From CAYWJA01 sp964458485 (GTDB taxonomy: Bacteria; Patescibacteriota; Gracilibacteria; UM-FILTER-43-11), in NCBI GenBank assembly GCA_964458485.1, contig CAYWJA010000015.1, positions 1 through 36,698 of the forward strand: DNA of 36,698 nucleotides. The letters run 5' to 3'. Shown here one piece after another: positions 24,818-32,409 of the stretch (its first letter is position 1; every line of letters starts with the position of its first letter). Position numbers and translations under genes: made by a program. Below the pieces are notes generated by a model, which worked only from the letters and a program-made list of their open reading frames with translations, searched no databases and was not told the origin of the DNA.

Positions 24818-26926
24818 ATGTTCAAAAAATTAAAACACCTTACAAAAATAGAAAAAATTGTAGTTTCTTTTCTTGCAATAATTATTGTATTAACGGGATT
24901 TCGGATTATTAATGCATTTTATAAAGAAAATACTGAAGTAAGACCTGTAAAAGGCGGGATATATACCGAAGGTTCTGTAGGTAAAATAGGGCTAATAAAC
25001 CCTGTATTTACTCAATATGGCAGTGTTACACATGACATTGTACAATTGGTTTTTTCTGGGCTTACAAAATACGACCCTCAAACTGGCACTGTTATCGGGG
25101 ATCTTGCTGATTTTAAAGTTTCTAAAGATGGTAAAACATACACCTTTGTAATTAAAGAGGGTGCAAAATGGCATGATGGCAAAATAGTTACAAGTAATGA
25201 TGTTCTTTTTACATATAATACAGTAATCAAAAATCCTGTCTTTAAAGGTGCAATATTAAATTACAATGATTATAGTGGTATAAAAGTAGCCAAAGTTGAT
25301 AAAAGAACTGTCCAATTTTTATTGGAAAAGCCAGATTCATTCTTCCTGGTTAAAACACTTACCGGGATATTACCGGAGCACTTATTGAACATTTCATCTG
25401 TTGAGCATCTAAATACGGATCCTTTTAATCAATCTCCCATTGGCACAGGGCCTTATAGATTTATTTCAATGACATCAATAGATAACTCTGCTGAGATCAG
25501 TTTAAAATCTTTTAATGATTACTATGGCAACAAACCAAATATTCCTACAATACAAATTAAAATTTTTCCTACATTTAAAGATTTGCTAAAGAAGCAAAAT
25601 GATTTGGATGCCATTAGAAATGTACCAAAAGAGAATAAAGATAAAATCCTACAAAAAGGACGATTTAATCTTGAGCGCTATCACCTTCCTCAGTATGTGG
25701 CAGTTTTTATAAATACTCAGTCTGAAAAATTAAAAAACAATAAGGTACGCCTTGCTTTACAGCTTGGAACAGACAAAGAAGCGTTAATTAAGCAGATAAA
25801 TCAAGATAAAATAATTGATACACCATTACTTGAAATTGACCAAAAAAACTGGGTTTATCAATACAGTACAAAAAAGGCCAATGGTGCTCTTTTCGATACA
25901 GAATGGCAAATACCCAACAAAGAATCATTAGTAGTTAAAAAAGCTAAAACTTCCACAGAAAATTCTTCTGATAAATCAGATGTCTCAAAAAAAATCAAAG
26001 AACCTGAATACATAACAAGCCCTAATGGCGGGAAGGACTGGAAGACTACAGGCAGTAAAGTTACTATTACAGGTACTGCACCCTCTAAAACGAAATCTAT
26101 TGTTGTTAACGATTATGAATTAAAAAAATTTATACCAGGCAATAAGGGATGGAGTTATGTAGCCAGCCTTGAATTTAAAAATTTTAAAAAGGGAAAAAAT
26201 GAATATAAAATATATGCTATAGATTATACTGGAAATAAAAAATTAATTGATTCCATTATAATTACTCAAGGTACATCTGCTGATTTTGTAAAAAAAGATT
26301 TAGAAAAACTGGAAACTGAGAATAAAGAAGCGGTTATTATTCCAATACGAAAAAATAAAAAAGGTGAGGAACTTTCCTTGCGCTTGGTTACACCAAAGCA
26401 GCCAAAAGATTATGTTGACACTGCAAAGATTTTGAAGGAACAATGGCAAAAAATTGGAATTGATGTTAAAATCTCGAACCTTGATAATGAAAATTTTCAA
26501 AAAGCAATTTTAAAACGGGATTATGATTTATTGATTTTTGGTCAGAACTTAGGTTATAATCTCGACGCTTATCCATACTGGCACAGTAGCCAGACCAAAG
26601 AAGGTGGCTATAATCTTTCGCAATTCAAGAACTTTGCTGTAGATAGCTTACTTGCAAAAGCGCGTCTAAAGAGTACTAAAGATCGTAAAAAAACTCTTAA
26701 TGATATACAGGCTATAATCAGCAAAGAGGTACCGGCTGTATTCTTATATAGCCCTACTTATTATCTTGCACTTTCAGATAAAATACAAAACACCCCCTTT
26801 ACAAAACTAGCAACTACCAGCGATAGATTCTGTGGAATAGTAGACTGGTATGCAAGAGTTGATCGTAAATTTAACAAGGGAATTAATCCATTTACTTTTG
26901 TGTCCTGGATTATAAAACAATTTTAA
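24818..26926 (+). CDS. Family 5 (oligopeptide) ABC substrate-binding protein with inserted Ig-like domain
   Basis: The 702-aa protein is membrane-anchored by an N-terminal helix (IVVSFLAIIIVLTGFRIINAF). The SBP_bac_5 domain begins with GGIYTEGSVGKIGLINPVF, then FVIKEGAKWHDGKIVTSNDV and SPIGTGPYRFISM. At about 395-485 the fold is interrupted by an Ig-like module (YITSPNGGKDWKTTGSKVTI, then KNEYKIYAIDYTGNKKLIDS) of the kind seen in surface proteins. The binding-protein fold then resumes (VDTAKILKEQWQKIGIDVKI and LLIFGQNLGYNLDAYPYWHS). No permease or ATPase genes are adjacent. It may act alone as a surface receptor or use a remote transporter. Confidence 0.88.
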   Translation: MFKKLKHLTKIEKIVVSFLAIIIVLTGFRIINAFYKENTEVRPVKGGIYTEGSVGKIGLINPVFTQYGSVTHDIVQLVFSGLTKYDPQTGTVIGDLADFKVSKDGKTYTFVIKEGAKWHDGKIVTSNDVLFTYNTVIKNPVFKGAILNYNDYSGIKVAKVDKRTVQFLLEKPDSFFLVKTLTGILPEHLLNISSVEHLNTDPFNQSPIGTGPYRFISMTSIDNSAEISLKSFNDYYGNKPNIPTIQIKIFPTFKDLLKKQNDLDAIRNVPKENKDKILQKGRFNLERYHLPQYVAVFINTQSEKLKNNKVRLALQLGTDKEALIKQINQDKIIDTPLLEIDQKNWVYQYSTKKANGALFDTEWQIPNKESLVVKKAKTSTENSSDKSDVSKKIKEPEYITSPNGGKDWKTTGSKVTITGTAPSKTKSIVVNDYELKKFIPGNKGWSYVASLEFKNFKKGKNEYKIYAIDYTGNKKLIDSIIITQGTSADFVKKDLEKLETENKEAVIIPIRKNKKGEELSLRLVTPKQPKDYVDTAKILKEQWQKIGIDVKISNLDNENFQKAILKRDYDLLIFGQNLGYNLDAYPYWHSSQTKEGGYNLSQFKNFAVDSLLAKARLKSTKDRKKTLNDIQAIISKEVPAVFLYSPTYYLALSDKIQNTPFTKLATTSDRFCGIVDWYARVDRKFNKGINPFTFVSWIIKQF

Positions 26927-26948
26927 ATTAATAATTAATAAATAAATT

Positions 26949-27395
26949 ATGCAAGTTGTACTAAAAAAACGTATCCCTAAGCTAGGTAACGAATATGACA
27001 TAGTAAATGTTAAAATGGGTTATGCTCGTAATTTTCTTTTTCCTCAAAAATTAGCTGTTCCAGCAACTACACATGAGCTGAAAATAGCTGAAAAGTTAAA
27101 GGCTGAAAGAATAGCAAAAGCTGAAGAATTTTTGGCAAATGCTAAAGAAATTGCCGATAAACTAAAAGACACTGTATTGACATTTAAAAAGAAGGCAAAA
27201 GAAGATAAGCTCTATGGTTCTATTAAGGAAAAGGATATTATTGATGCTCTGGCAGACAAGGAGAAAGTAGAAGTAAAAAAAGAAATGGTGGTTATTGATG
27301 AACAAATTAAAACCCTTGGTGAGCACAAAGTTAAATTGCAATTAACTGATGACACCTCAGTGGATATTAAGATTGTAGTGGAGGCGGAAGAATAG
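26949..27395 (+). CDS. rplI: 50S ribosomal protein L9
   Basis: The 148 aa are standard length. The N-terminal domain MQVVLKKRIPKLGNEYDIVN then VKMGYARNFLFPQKLAV is diagnostic. A long connecting helix (about 40-75) and a C-terminal domain (AKEDKLYGSIKEKDI, then LGEHKVKLQL) follow. Several CPR lineages lack L9, so its presence narrows the affiliation. It starts at ATG 26949 after an A/T-only leader, 22 nt past the binding-protein gene. Confidence 0.96.
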   Translation: MQVVLKKRIPKLGNEYDIVNVKMGYARNFLFPQKLAVPATTHELKIAEKLKAERIAKAEEFLANAKEIADKLKDTVLTFKKKAKEDKLYGSIKEKDIIDALADKEKVEVKKEMVVIDEQIKTLGEHKVKLQLTDDTSVDIKIVVEAEE

Positions 27396-27424
27396 TCTCA
27401 AGTGCAAGTCTCAAGTCTCAAGTA
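27396..27424. repeat. AAGTCTC heptamer array, left arm
   Basis: The unit AAGTCTC repeats three times, with one AAGTGC variant, directly after the rplI stop. The inverse array lies at 27644-27672, with element 3 of the paired-palindrome type between them, so the arms bracket that element. Confidence 0.75.
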
Positions 27425-27440
27425 AATGAAGGGCATTAAA

Positions 27441-27621
27441 CATCCTGAACTTGATTCAGGATCCACGTGATTAAGCAATTATATTACTACTTTTTTTTGA
27501 TAATCAGATTTTCTGTATTTGAGAATATTATCGCAATAACAGCAAATAGGATAATCGGTTTTATTGGATAAAAAACCATAAATCCACTATATGGATCCTG
27601 AATCAAGTTCAGGATGACAAA
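27441..27621. repeat. Paired-palindrome element 3 (about 180 bp)
   Basis: The left end is CATCCTGAACTTGATTCAGG then ATCC; the right end is GGATCCTGAATCAAGTTCAGG then ATGACAA. Interior blocks ACGTGATTA, TTATATTACTA, TTTTCTG and ACCATAAATC match element 1 at 3388 in order. It is MITE-like and non-coding. Confidence 0.8.
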
Positions 27622-27643
27622 GCGTGACATATGATTAATTACC

Positions 27644-27672
27644 CTTGAGACTCGCACTCGCACTTGAGACTT
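27644..27672. repeat. CTTGAGACT heptamer array, right arm
   Basis: CTTGAGACTCGCACTCGCAC then TTGAGACTT is inverse to the array at 27396-27424. Its last TTGAGA (27664-27669) is the -35 hexamer of the next promoter, so promoter and repeat are the same sequence. Confidence 0.7.
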
Positions 27673-27692
27673 AGGGCAATCTATGGTAAAAT
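27664..27692 (+). promoter_or_regulatory. Promoter of the transglycosylase-SGNH gene
   Basis: -35 TTGAGA (27664-27669), a 17-nt spacer and extended -10 TGGTAAAAT (TAAAAT 27687-27692). Five bases later comes GATATCATTG, which also follows the promoter at 29612 at the same distance, near the expected transcription start. Confidence 0.7.
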
Positions 27693-27718
27693 ATAGAGAT
27701 ATCATTGAAACCTTTTTA

Positions 27719-29590
27719 ATGAAGATTCCCGCACCAGAAAAACCATCACAAGGAAAAAAACAAAATATTGCAGAAACTTTGCGCGATTTTGGTGGAGATA
27801 TTGCAAGTTCAACTGTTAAAGGCAGTAAAGAGATGTTTAATTTTGCCGGTGAGCTTCTCAAAAATACAGATGCTGAAGATATGCAAACAGTAGCTATGCT
27901 GGCTGTTGGCTTTGGCGTGGCATGGGTACTTGGCGATCGGGAGGCAGATGATAGTGATGGTGATGACAAATCTGACAAACTATCCAAAAACAGTGAAGCT
28001 ATCAAAACTGCCGATACAGCGACAACATCAGGTGGTACTGTAATGGAAAGCACATCGGTTAATGACAAGGAAATCAAACCCACCACCTCTACCGAATTAA
28101 CAAAGCCATACACACAAGCAAGGGCTAAGCTAAGGCAGCAAGTCGGTCCATCGCCTCATGCCAGACAAAGTATAGTTCCAGGAATTGATAAAAGCCCAAG
28201 GGCTAATAAAAATTTCACTTCGAATGAAAAAGTAGTAAAAAGACTCAATAAATACAGAGAGCAAAGAGATGGGCTTGCTATTCTTGATTATTCTGGAGAT
28301 ACTTGCCGGCAATTTGGCATACCTCTATCGGTATTTAGAGAAATGATAAATGTAGAAAGCAGCTGGAAACCTTCTGTAAAAAATCGTCGATCTTCTGCAA
28401 CAGGTCTTGGCCAATTCTTAGATAGCAGTTGGAGGTATTTTATGAGTTATTGCAAAAGAAATAAAATTCATGATTCAAAATGGGGTTCAAAACCTCTAAC
28501 TTTAAACCATAGATACAATCCATATTGCTCTATTTACGCTACAGCATGGGCAATGCGCCAGACAAAAAAAGATTCAACTCTGGGTAAATTAATAAATGCA
28601 AGTCCACCGCATATTCAGGGTAAAATCTATTATTTAGCACATCATGAAGGTAAGGCGGGTGCAAAAAAATATCTAAAATTTTTAAAAAGAATGCAGCAAG
28701 AAGGATGCAAGAGTAGGGCAGACATTATGGCAAGTTACAATGCAAATCCGGATGTATACAATCGCATTTTGCACCCTAGTCAAGTTAGAAGAATTAAAAG
28801 AAGGGGTATAAAAACATTTCTTTCTATTTATTTTACGCTTTGCACACGCATAAGTAATAAAGTATATGCGGGCACTAATGCCGATAACCCACGTGAGCAA
28901 TATGTTGCCAGACGTGAATCCAGAGAAACTAGGGAGTTCGCAGGCTCAATAGATAAATATTCTACTTCAAAAACAGCAGTAATTGGTGATTCTTATGCAG
29001 GAGGAGCTAGTCGTGTGCTTAGCGGTGTAGTTCCCAAAAAGAATACATTCTACAGACATAGTACTAGCACACGACACTTTAACGCATTACTTAAGGGTAT
29101 AAAAAATAAACTACTGCCTTTAAGTAGAAGAAATGAGCTTATAGCATTAATCAAAAGATCTAAAAGTATTTTCTTAAAACTGGGGGGGAATGAATATTCC
29201 CGGGGCTTATCTAAATTTCAGTCGGGAATGAAGGAGCTAATAGCTTTAATGAGGGAGATTAATCCAAACATTCAAATAATAGTACCAGAAATCGGACCTT
29301 CTAATCCAAAAAGCAATAGAAGATCATCTATAGCAAAAAATCATCATAAAAAAGAAGCAATTAACAAATGGATCAGATCTGGTGGTGGAGGGCTTTTTAA
29401 GCCACTGAAATGGGCTCATTTGGTGCAAGACAGGAGTGATCCAAGATTTATAACTACAAAGTATGCCAGTAGTGATAAGATTCATGTTAATCGCGCAGGA
29501 TTTAGGACTTTTGCCAGCGCATTTTTAGATCAATCAGTAGTAAAAGATGCTAAAGTTACTGATTATATTAGGAAGTATGGTATTGCATAG
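27719..29590 (+). CDS. Lytic-transglycosylase-like / SGNH-hydrolase fusion protein
   Basis: The 623-aa protein starts at ATG 27719 (MKIPAPEKP); the frame opens at 27683, but those bases contain the promoter. The N-terminal module, with a hydrophobic stretch (TVAMLAVGFGVAWVLGDR) and then an acidic Ser/Asp linker, resembles that of the next gene. Residues 195-340 look like an SLT lysozyme-fold domain: FREMINVESSWKPSVKNRRS, TGLGQFLDSSW and MASYNANPDVYNRI. Residues 410-600 are an SGNH hydrolase: VIGDSYAGG, KLGGNEYS and DKIHVNRAGF. It probably cleaves glycan strands and removes an ester such as O-acetyl from the wall. Motifs are seen; the combined role is inferred. Confidence 0.82.
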   Translation: MKIPAPEKPSQGKKQNIAETLRDFGGDIASSTVKGSKEMFNFAGELLKNTDAEDMQTVAMLAVGFGVAWVLGDREADDSDGDDKSDKLSKNSEAIKTADTATTSGGTVMESTSVNDKEIKPTTSTELTKPYTQARAKLRQQVGPSPHARQSIVPGIDKSPRANKNFTSNEKVVKRLNKYREQRDGLAILDYSGDTCRQFGIPLSVFREMINVESSWKPSVKNRRSSATGLGQFLDSSWRYFMSYCKRNKIHDSKWGSKPLTLNHRYNPYCSIYATAWAMRQTKKDSTLGKLINASPPHIQGKIYYLAHHEGKAGAKKYLKFLKRMQQEGCKSRADIMASYNANPDVYNRILHPSQVRRIKRRGIKTFLSIYFTLCTRISNKVYAGTNADNPREQYVARRESRETREFAGSIDKYSTSKTAVIGDSYAGGASRVLSGVVPKKNTFYRHSTSTRHFNALLKGIKNKLLPLSRRNELIALIKRSKSIFLKLGGNEYSRGLSKFQSGMKELIALMREINPNIQIIVPEIGPSNPKSNRRSSIAKNHHKKEAINKWIRSGGGGLFKPLKWAHLVQDRSDPRFITTKYASSDKIHVNRAGFRTFASAFLDQSVVKDAKVTDYIRKYGIA

Positions 29591-29596
29591 GGTATC

Positions 29597-29626
29597 ACTT
29601 GAGACTTGCACTTGAGACTTGAGACT
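29597..29626. repeat. CTTGAGACTTG heptamer array
   Basis: ACTTGAGACTTGCACTTGAG continues into ACTTGAGACT just after the transglycosylase-SGNH stop codon. It uses the same unit as 27396 and 27644. The TTGAGA at 29612-29617 serves as the -35 of the next gene. Confidence 0.75.
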
Positions 29627-29640
29627 ATTCATGTTATAAT
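29612..29640 (+). promoter_or_regulatory. Promoter of the NlpC/P60-like gene
   Basis: -35 TTGAGA (29612-29617), a 17-nt spacer and extended -10 TGTTATAAT (TATAAT 29635-29640), followed after 5 nt by GATATCATTG. It is nearly a duplicate of the promoter/leader at 27664. Confidence 0.75.
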
Positions 29641-29665
29641 ATAAAGATATCATTGAACCTTTTTA

Positions 29666-30802
29666 ATGAAAATCCCAAGAATAACATCGCAGAAACAGGA
29701 AAATCTGTCATCAGATTTAAATAAGGAATCTAAAAAAGCTTTAAAGGCAGCTATGGATAAATCTGTTGAAGGTGCAAAAGGCATATTTGAATTTGCCCAA
29801 AAAGCCGTTAAATATAGTGCAGAAGGTATTAAAGATATCGACCCAAAAGAAGCAATGGCATTTCTGGCTGCTGCCACTATGGCAATTCTAGGTGCAAACA
29901 CTGAATCAGATGAAGACAAAGAGAATGATTCATCTAAGGAAGGTAAACAAAAAAGTAAAGAAGAAGTTAATAATACGACAACCCAAAAAACACAAGCAAG
30001 TGTCGACCCAAAGGCTGATTTAGCTTCTTTAAAAAGCAAGGTTGAAACAGAAAAAGCTAAGTCTCCAAAAAAACAGGTTAACACAGCAATGCCAACTACA
30101 GTCACCGGCCCAAATAATACAGTTCCTAAAACATCAGTAAAAAAACCCAACATACGATCAGAATATACTAAAATTCCATCTGGCAAAAAGTTTAAAGATG
30201 TACAACCTATCCTGTTCTATAAAATACGAAGTCAGATACCAGATCACCTCCTTGGTACACCAAAAGCTATTGTTATGGCAGTTGAATTATGCAAGGCATA
30301 TTATGTTATAGGAGCCCACTGTAGTGCATGGGTAGCAAATGTATACGAAGTTGCTGGGGTAAAAAAAGGAAAATCAAAGAAGTTCTTTGATACTATGCCA
30401 AGATATACATTACGCGACTCCAAAGGAAGGCTTAAAAAAAATCCTGACTGTGGAACACAACATCTGCTATATGCTAAAAGGGCAGAGTTTATTCAAAAAG
30501 GCAGAACCCCACAAGAGGCGAATATAATGGCTGTAGAATATCTACAAGACACACTTAAGCCCGGTGCACATTTGATAACGTGTAATAGTAATAAATATAG
30601 CCCTTGGGGGGCGCATAGTGAAATTTTTATGGGCTGGATTAATAAAGGTAAGTGTATAGCCAAAGTTGCCGGATATGGAGGAAGTAATAGGCGACCATAT
30701 ATAAGGAATAAACGATTGGGGCCTGGTAACCGCAAATCGCGTATTGTGAGGTCTTATAATATTAAGGGGTCTAAAAAATCCCGAAGTACTGCGGTTGCTT
30801 AA
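29666..30802 (+). CDS. NlpC/P60-like cysteine peptidase candidate with shared N-terminal module
   Basis: The 378 aa begin MKIPRITSQ. The N-terminal 90 residues parallel the previous gene: amphipathic KGAKGIFEFAQKAVKY, hydrophobic AMAFLAAATMAILGA, then an acidic and Lys/Thr-rich linker to about 170. The C-terminal half resembles an NlpC/P60 or amidase fold: HCSAWVANVYEVAGV (candidate Cys near 217), LKPGAHLITC and GAHSEIFMGWI (candidate His near 316). The Cys-His gap is longer than usual, suggesting an insertion. It is likely a wall peptidase, but the family call is tentative. The leader is a near copy of the upstream gene's leader, pointing to duplication and shared regulation. Confidence 0.65.
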   Translation: MKIPRITSQKQENLSSDLNKESKKALKAAMDKSVEGAKGIFEFAQKAVKYSAEGIKDIDPKEAMAFLAAATMAILGANTESDEDKENDSSKEGKQKSKEEVNNTTTQKTQASVDPKADLASLKSKVETEKAKSPKKQVNTAMPTTVTGPNNTVPKTSVKKPNIRSEYTKIPSGKKFKDVQPILFYKIRSQIPDHLLGTPKAIVMAVELCKAYYVIGAHCSAWVANVYEVAGVKKGKSKKFFDTMPRYTLRDSKGRLKKNPDCGTQHLLYAKRAEFIQKGRTPQEANIMAVEYLQDTLKPGAHLITCNSNKYSPWGAHSEIFMGWINKGKCIAKVAGYGGSNRRPYIRNKRLGPGNRKSRIVRSYNIKGSKKSRSTAVA

Positions 30803-30838
30803 AGTCAAAAAACTAAACAGGCTTACCAAAAATGGGGT

Positions 30839-31004
30839 CCCTACAGAATGCGAGCGGAATCCTTGATTTTGCGATAAATGAAGTGAATCGGAAAATCAAG
30901 AGATGAGCAGTATTCTGTGGGGTGGGGGCCCAACGCATTTGTAAGCTGAAAAAACTTCTGAAGTTAAACGTAAAAAGTTTTGTAAGCTGAAATATGCGTT
31001 GGGG
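30839..31004. other. Two strong hairpins between the NlpC-like gene and the tRNA
   Basis: Hairpin 1 (30839-30922) has outer arms CCCTACAGAAT/ATTCTGTGGGG and an inner stem CTTGATTTTGCGAT/AATCGGAAAATCAAG. Hairpin 2 (30929-31004) has arms CCCAACGCAT/ATGCGTTGGG with an inner AAAAACTT/AAGTTTT. Hairpin 2 abuts the encoded CCA of the tRNA gene, so it would be that transcript's 3' trailer. No coding potential is seen. It may be a processing or termination structure shared by the convergent transcripts. Confidence 0.6.
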
Positions 31005-31080
31005 TGGTGGGCCTGGTTGGAATTGAACCAACGACCAATCGGTTATGAGCCGACTGCTCTAACCACTGAGCTACAGGCCC
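31005..31080 (-). tRNA. tRNA with CAU anticodon, probably tRNA-Ile2 (or elongator Met), CCA encoded
   Basis: A full cloverleaf is visible: acceptor GGGCCTG/CAGGCCC, D-stem GCTC/GAGC, anticodon stem GTCGG/CCGAT around CTCATAA, T-stem GTTGG/CCAAC with loop TTCAATT, discriminator A and an encoded CCA; 76 nt in total. The anticodon is CAU. The D-loop AGTGGTTA and variable loop TGGTC resemble bacterial tRNA-Ile2, which needs TilS lysidine modification, more than elongator tRNA-Met. It is not the initiator, since the first acceptor pair is formed. Confidence 0.9.
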
Positions 31081-31084
31081 AAGT

Positions 31085-31222
31085 AGTAGCGAGCAATGCG
31101 TTCCGTAGCACAAGGGCGTCATTTACGGCGACCTGAAGCGTAGGATAAAACTGTGAAAATCTACGACGTCTCGACTAGTTCGAGCAAAGGAGATTTTTGC
31201 AATTTTAAGCATTGCCCTATTG
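31085..31222 (+). repeat. Structured dispersed element, copy 2
   Basis: Closing helix GCAATGC/GCATTGC is a compensatory change relative to GAAATGC/GCATTTC in copies 3 and 5. The middle hairpin is AGGgCGTC-atttac-GGCGaCCT, closed by TCC/GGA. The distal stem AAAACTGTGAAAATC/GATTTTTGCAATTTT has two wobble pairs. Its AGTAGCGAG end lies 4 nt from the 5' end of the tRNA on the opposite strand. Confidence 0.82.
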
Positions 31223-31242
31223 AATTTTAAAAGAACGTAATA

Positions 31243-31271
31243 AAGATATACAAGTTTTTAAGTGTTTTCAA
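31243..31271 (-). promoter_or_regulatory. Probable tRNA promoter
   Basis: On the minus strand: -35 TTGAAA (31271-31266), a 17-nt spacer and -10 TATCTT (31248-31243). Transcription from it would pass through the complement of element copy 2 before the tRNA. Confidence 0.5.
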
Positions 31272-31314
31272 GTTGGATTTTTTGCATAATTTTTAATTAC
31301 TCTATATTTCTTAC

Positions 31315-31343
31315 TTGCATCTTCTATTAATATGGTGTATAAT
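31315..31343 (+). promoter_or_regulatory. Promoter of the 251-aa gene
   Basis: -35 TTGCAT (31315-31320), a 17-nt spacer and -10 TATAAT (31338-31343), about 40 nt before ATG 31387. Confidence 0.65.
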
Positions 31344-31386
31344 TATATGATAGTTTAAATAATTTTAAAATTTAATAAATTACATT

Positions 31387-32142
31387 ATGACAAATTTAGA
31401 CAAACAAGGTCCAAATGCTGCATACGACAAATTTGCTTCTAATTTGGAAGGACAAGATCCCCAAACAGTAGAGCTATACGGAGATCAGGTTACTGGTGTG
31501 GTCTTAAGTCCAAATGATTTAACTGTAGTGCCTGCTGAGATTTTTGAATCTGATGAAGCATTAACTGTTACAAAGAATTCAAAAGATTTTCATCTTGTTA
31601 CGGACGAAAGTATTGAGCAATTGATTGCTCAAGGCATAGCTGTAAAAGAAGGTAGTGCAGTTTTTTTGAGCGTTAAACAGGACAAAGCTAAGTATCCATT
31701 AAAACCAGGTATGGTATTATTGTGGAATGATGCAGATGCTGCACCATATGTTTTTAAAGCAGGAAAATATGGCGATAATATGGAAAATGCAGATGCTATA
31801 AAGGATGCAGTAGACAAACAATATGCAGCAGCAGAAGGAGGTGAGGCAAAGCGTAAAGGATTTATAAGGGTTGATTCAACTGCAGATCCTGTAAAAGCTA
31901 TACCTCTAAAACAAGATGTAATAATGTCTGATATTTGGGGCGGAACAGGTCCAGGGCAATTTTGCCCTGCAGGAAGTCTTTTGCAAGATTTACCAGGAGA
32001 AGAACTAGATCGCTATGGTGTAGAAAAAGGTTCTCTTCCAGATTACAGTGCCGTAAACAGTAAAGGTGAGTCAGTTGATTTGTTAACTTTAAATGATATT
32101 GCAGAAGATGTAAGAGACGCAGTAGCAAAAACTACAGAATAG
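31387..32142 (+). CDS. Soluble protein of unknown function (251 aa)
   Basis: I do not recognise a family. The protein is acidic and mixed alpha/beta, with no signal peptide or membrane helix. Segments that may be beta-rich are ELYGDQVTGVVLSPNDL and YPLKPGMVLLWNDADAAPYV. A Gly/Pro-rich stretch with the only Cys is WGGTGPGQFCPAGSLLQDLP. The C-terminus is helical (LLTLNDIAEDVRDAVAKTTE). Base composition is like the neighbours. It has its own promoter and an A/T leader. The following small ORF may be co-transcribed. Confidence 0.75.
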   Translation: MTNLDKQGPNAAYDKFASNLEGQDPQTVELYGDQVTGVVLSPNDLTVVPAEIFESDEALTVTKNSKDFHLVTDESIEQLIAQGIAVKEGSAVFLSVKQDKAKYPLKPGMVLLWNDADAAPYVFKAGKYGDNMENADAIKDAVDKQYAAAEGGEAKRKGFIRVDSTADPVKAIPLKQDVIMSDIWGGTGPGQFCPAGSLLQDLPGEELDRYGVEKGSLPDYSAVNSKGESVDLLTLNDIAEDVRDAVAKTTE

Positions 32143-32202
32143 GCATAGTTAGTTTTCTTGCTACTTGGTTATGATAATATAAAAAAGGATTATTGTGATA
32201 CC

Positions 32203-32379
32203 ATGGGTTTTACTGATGGTTATTATACAACAAAAACAGTAAAACATGATTGTTTAGAGTTGTATTTTTACGAATTTTTACAATATGCCAAATGTGGACA
32301 ATTTGTAATATCGGATATTGATAATTTGGCGGAAAATATGGGAGATGTTATTGAGGATCAGCTTAAAAAAGCGGCTTAA
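32203..32379 (+). CDS. Small protein, unknown (58 aa)
   Basis: The short frame MGFTDGYYTTKTVKHDCLEL continues to VIEDQLKKAA. It has no known family, two Cys and an acidic helical C-terminus. The frame is open back to a TTG at 32158, but ATG 32203 is the first ATG in frame. A possible -10 (TATGAT) precedes it. Length and codon use make it plausible, not certain. Confidence 0.45.
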   Translation: MGFTDGYYTTKTVKHDCLELYFYEFLQYAKCGQFVISDIDNLAENMGDVIEDQLKKAA

Positions 32380-32409
32380 ATATTTCTAAAAAAAACTTCA
32401 TAAAAATAC

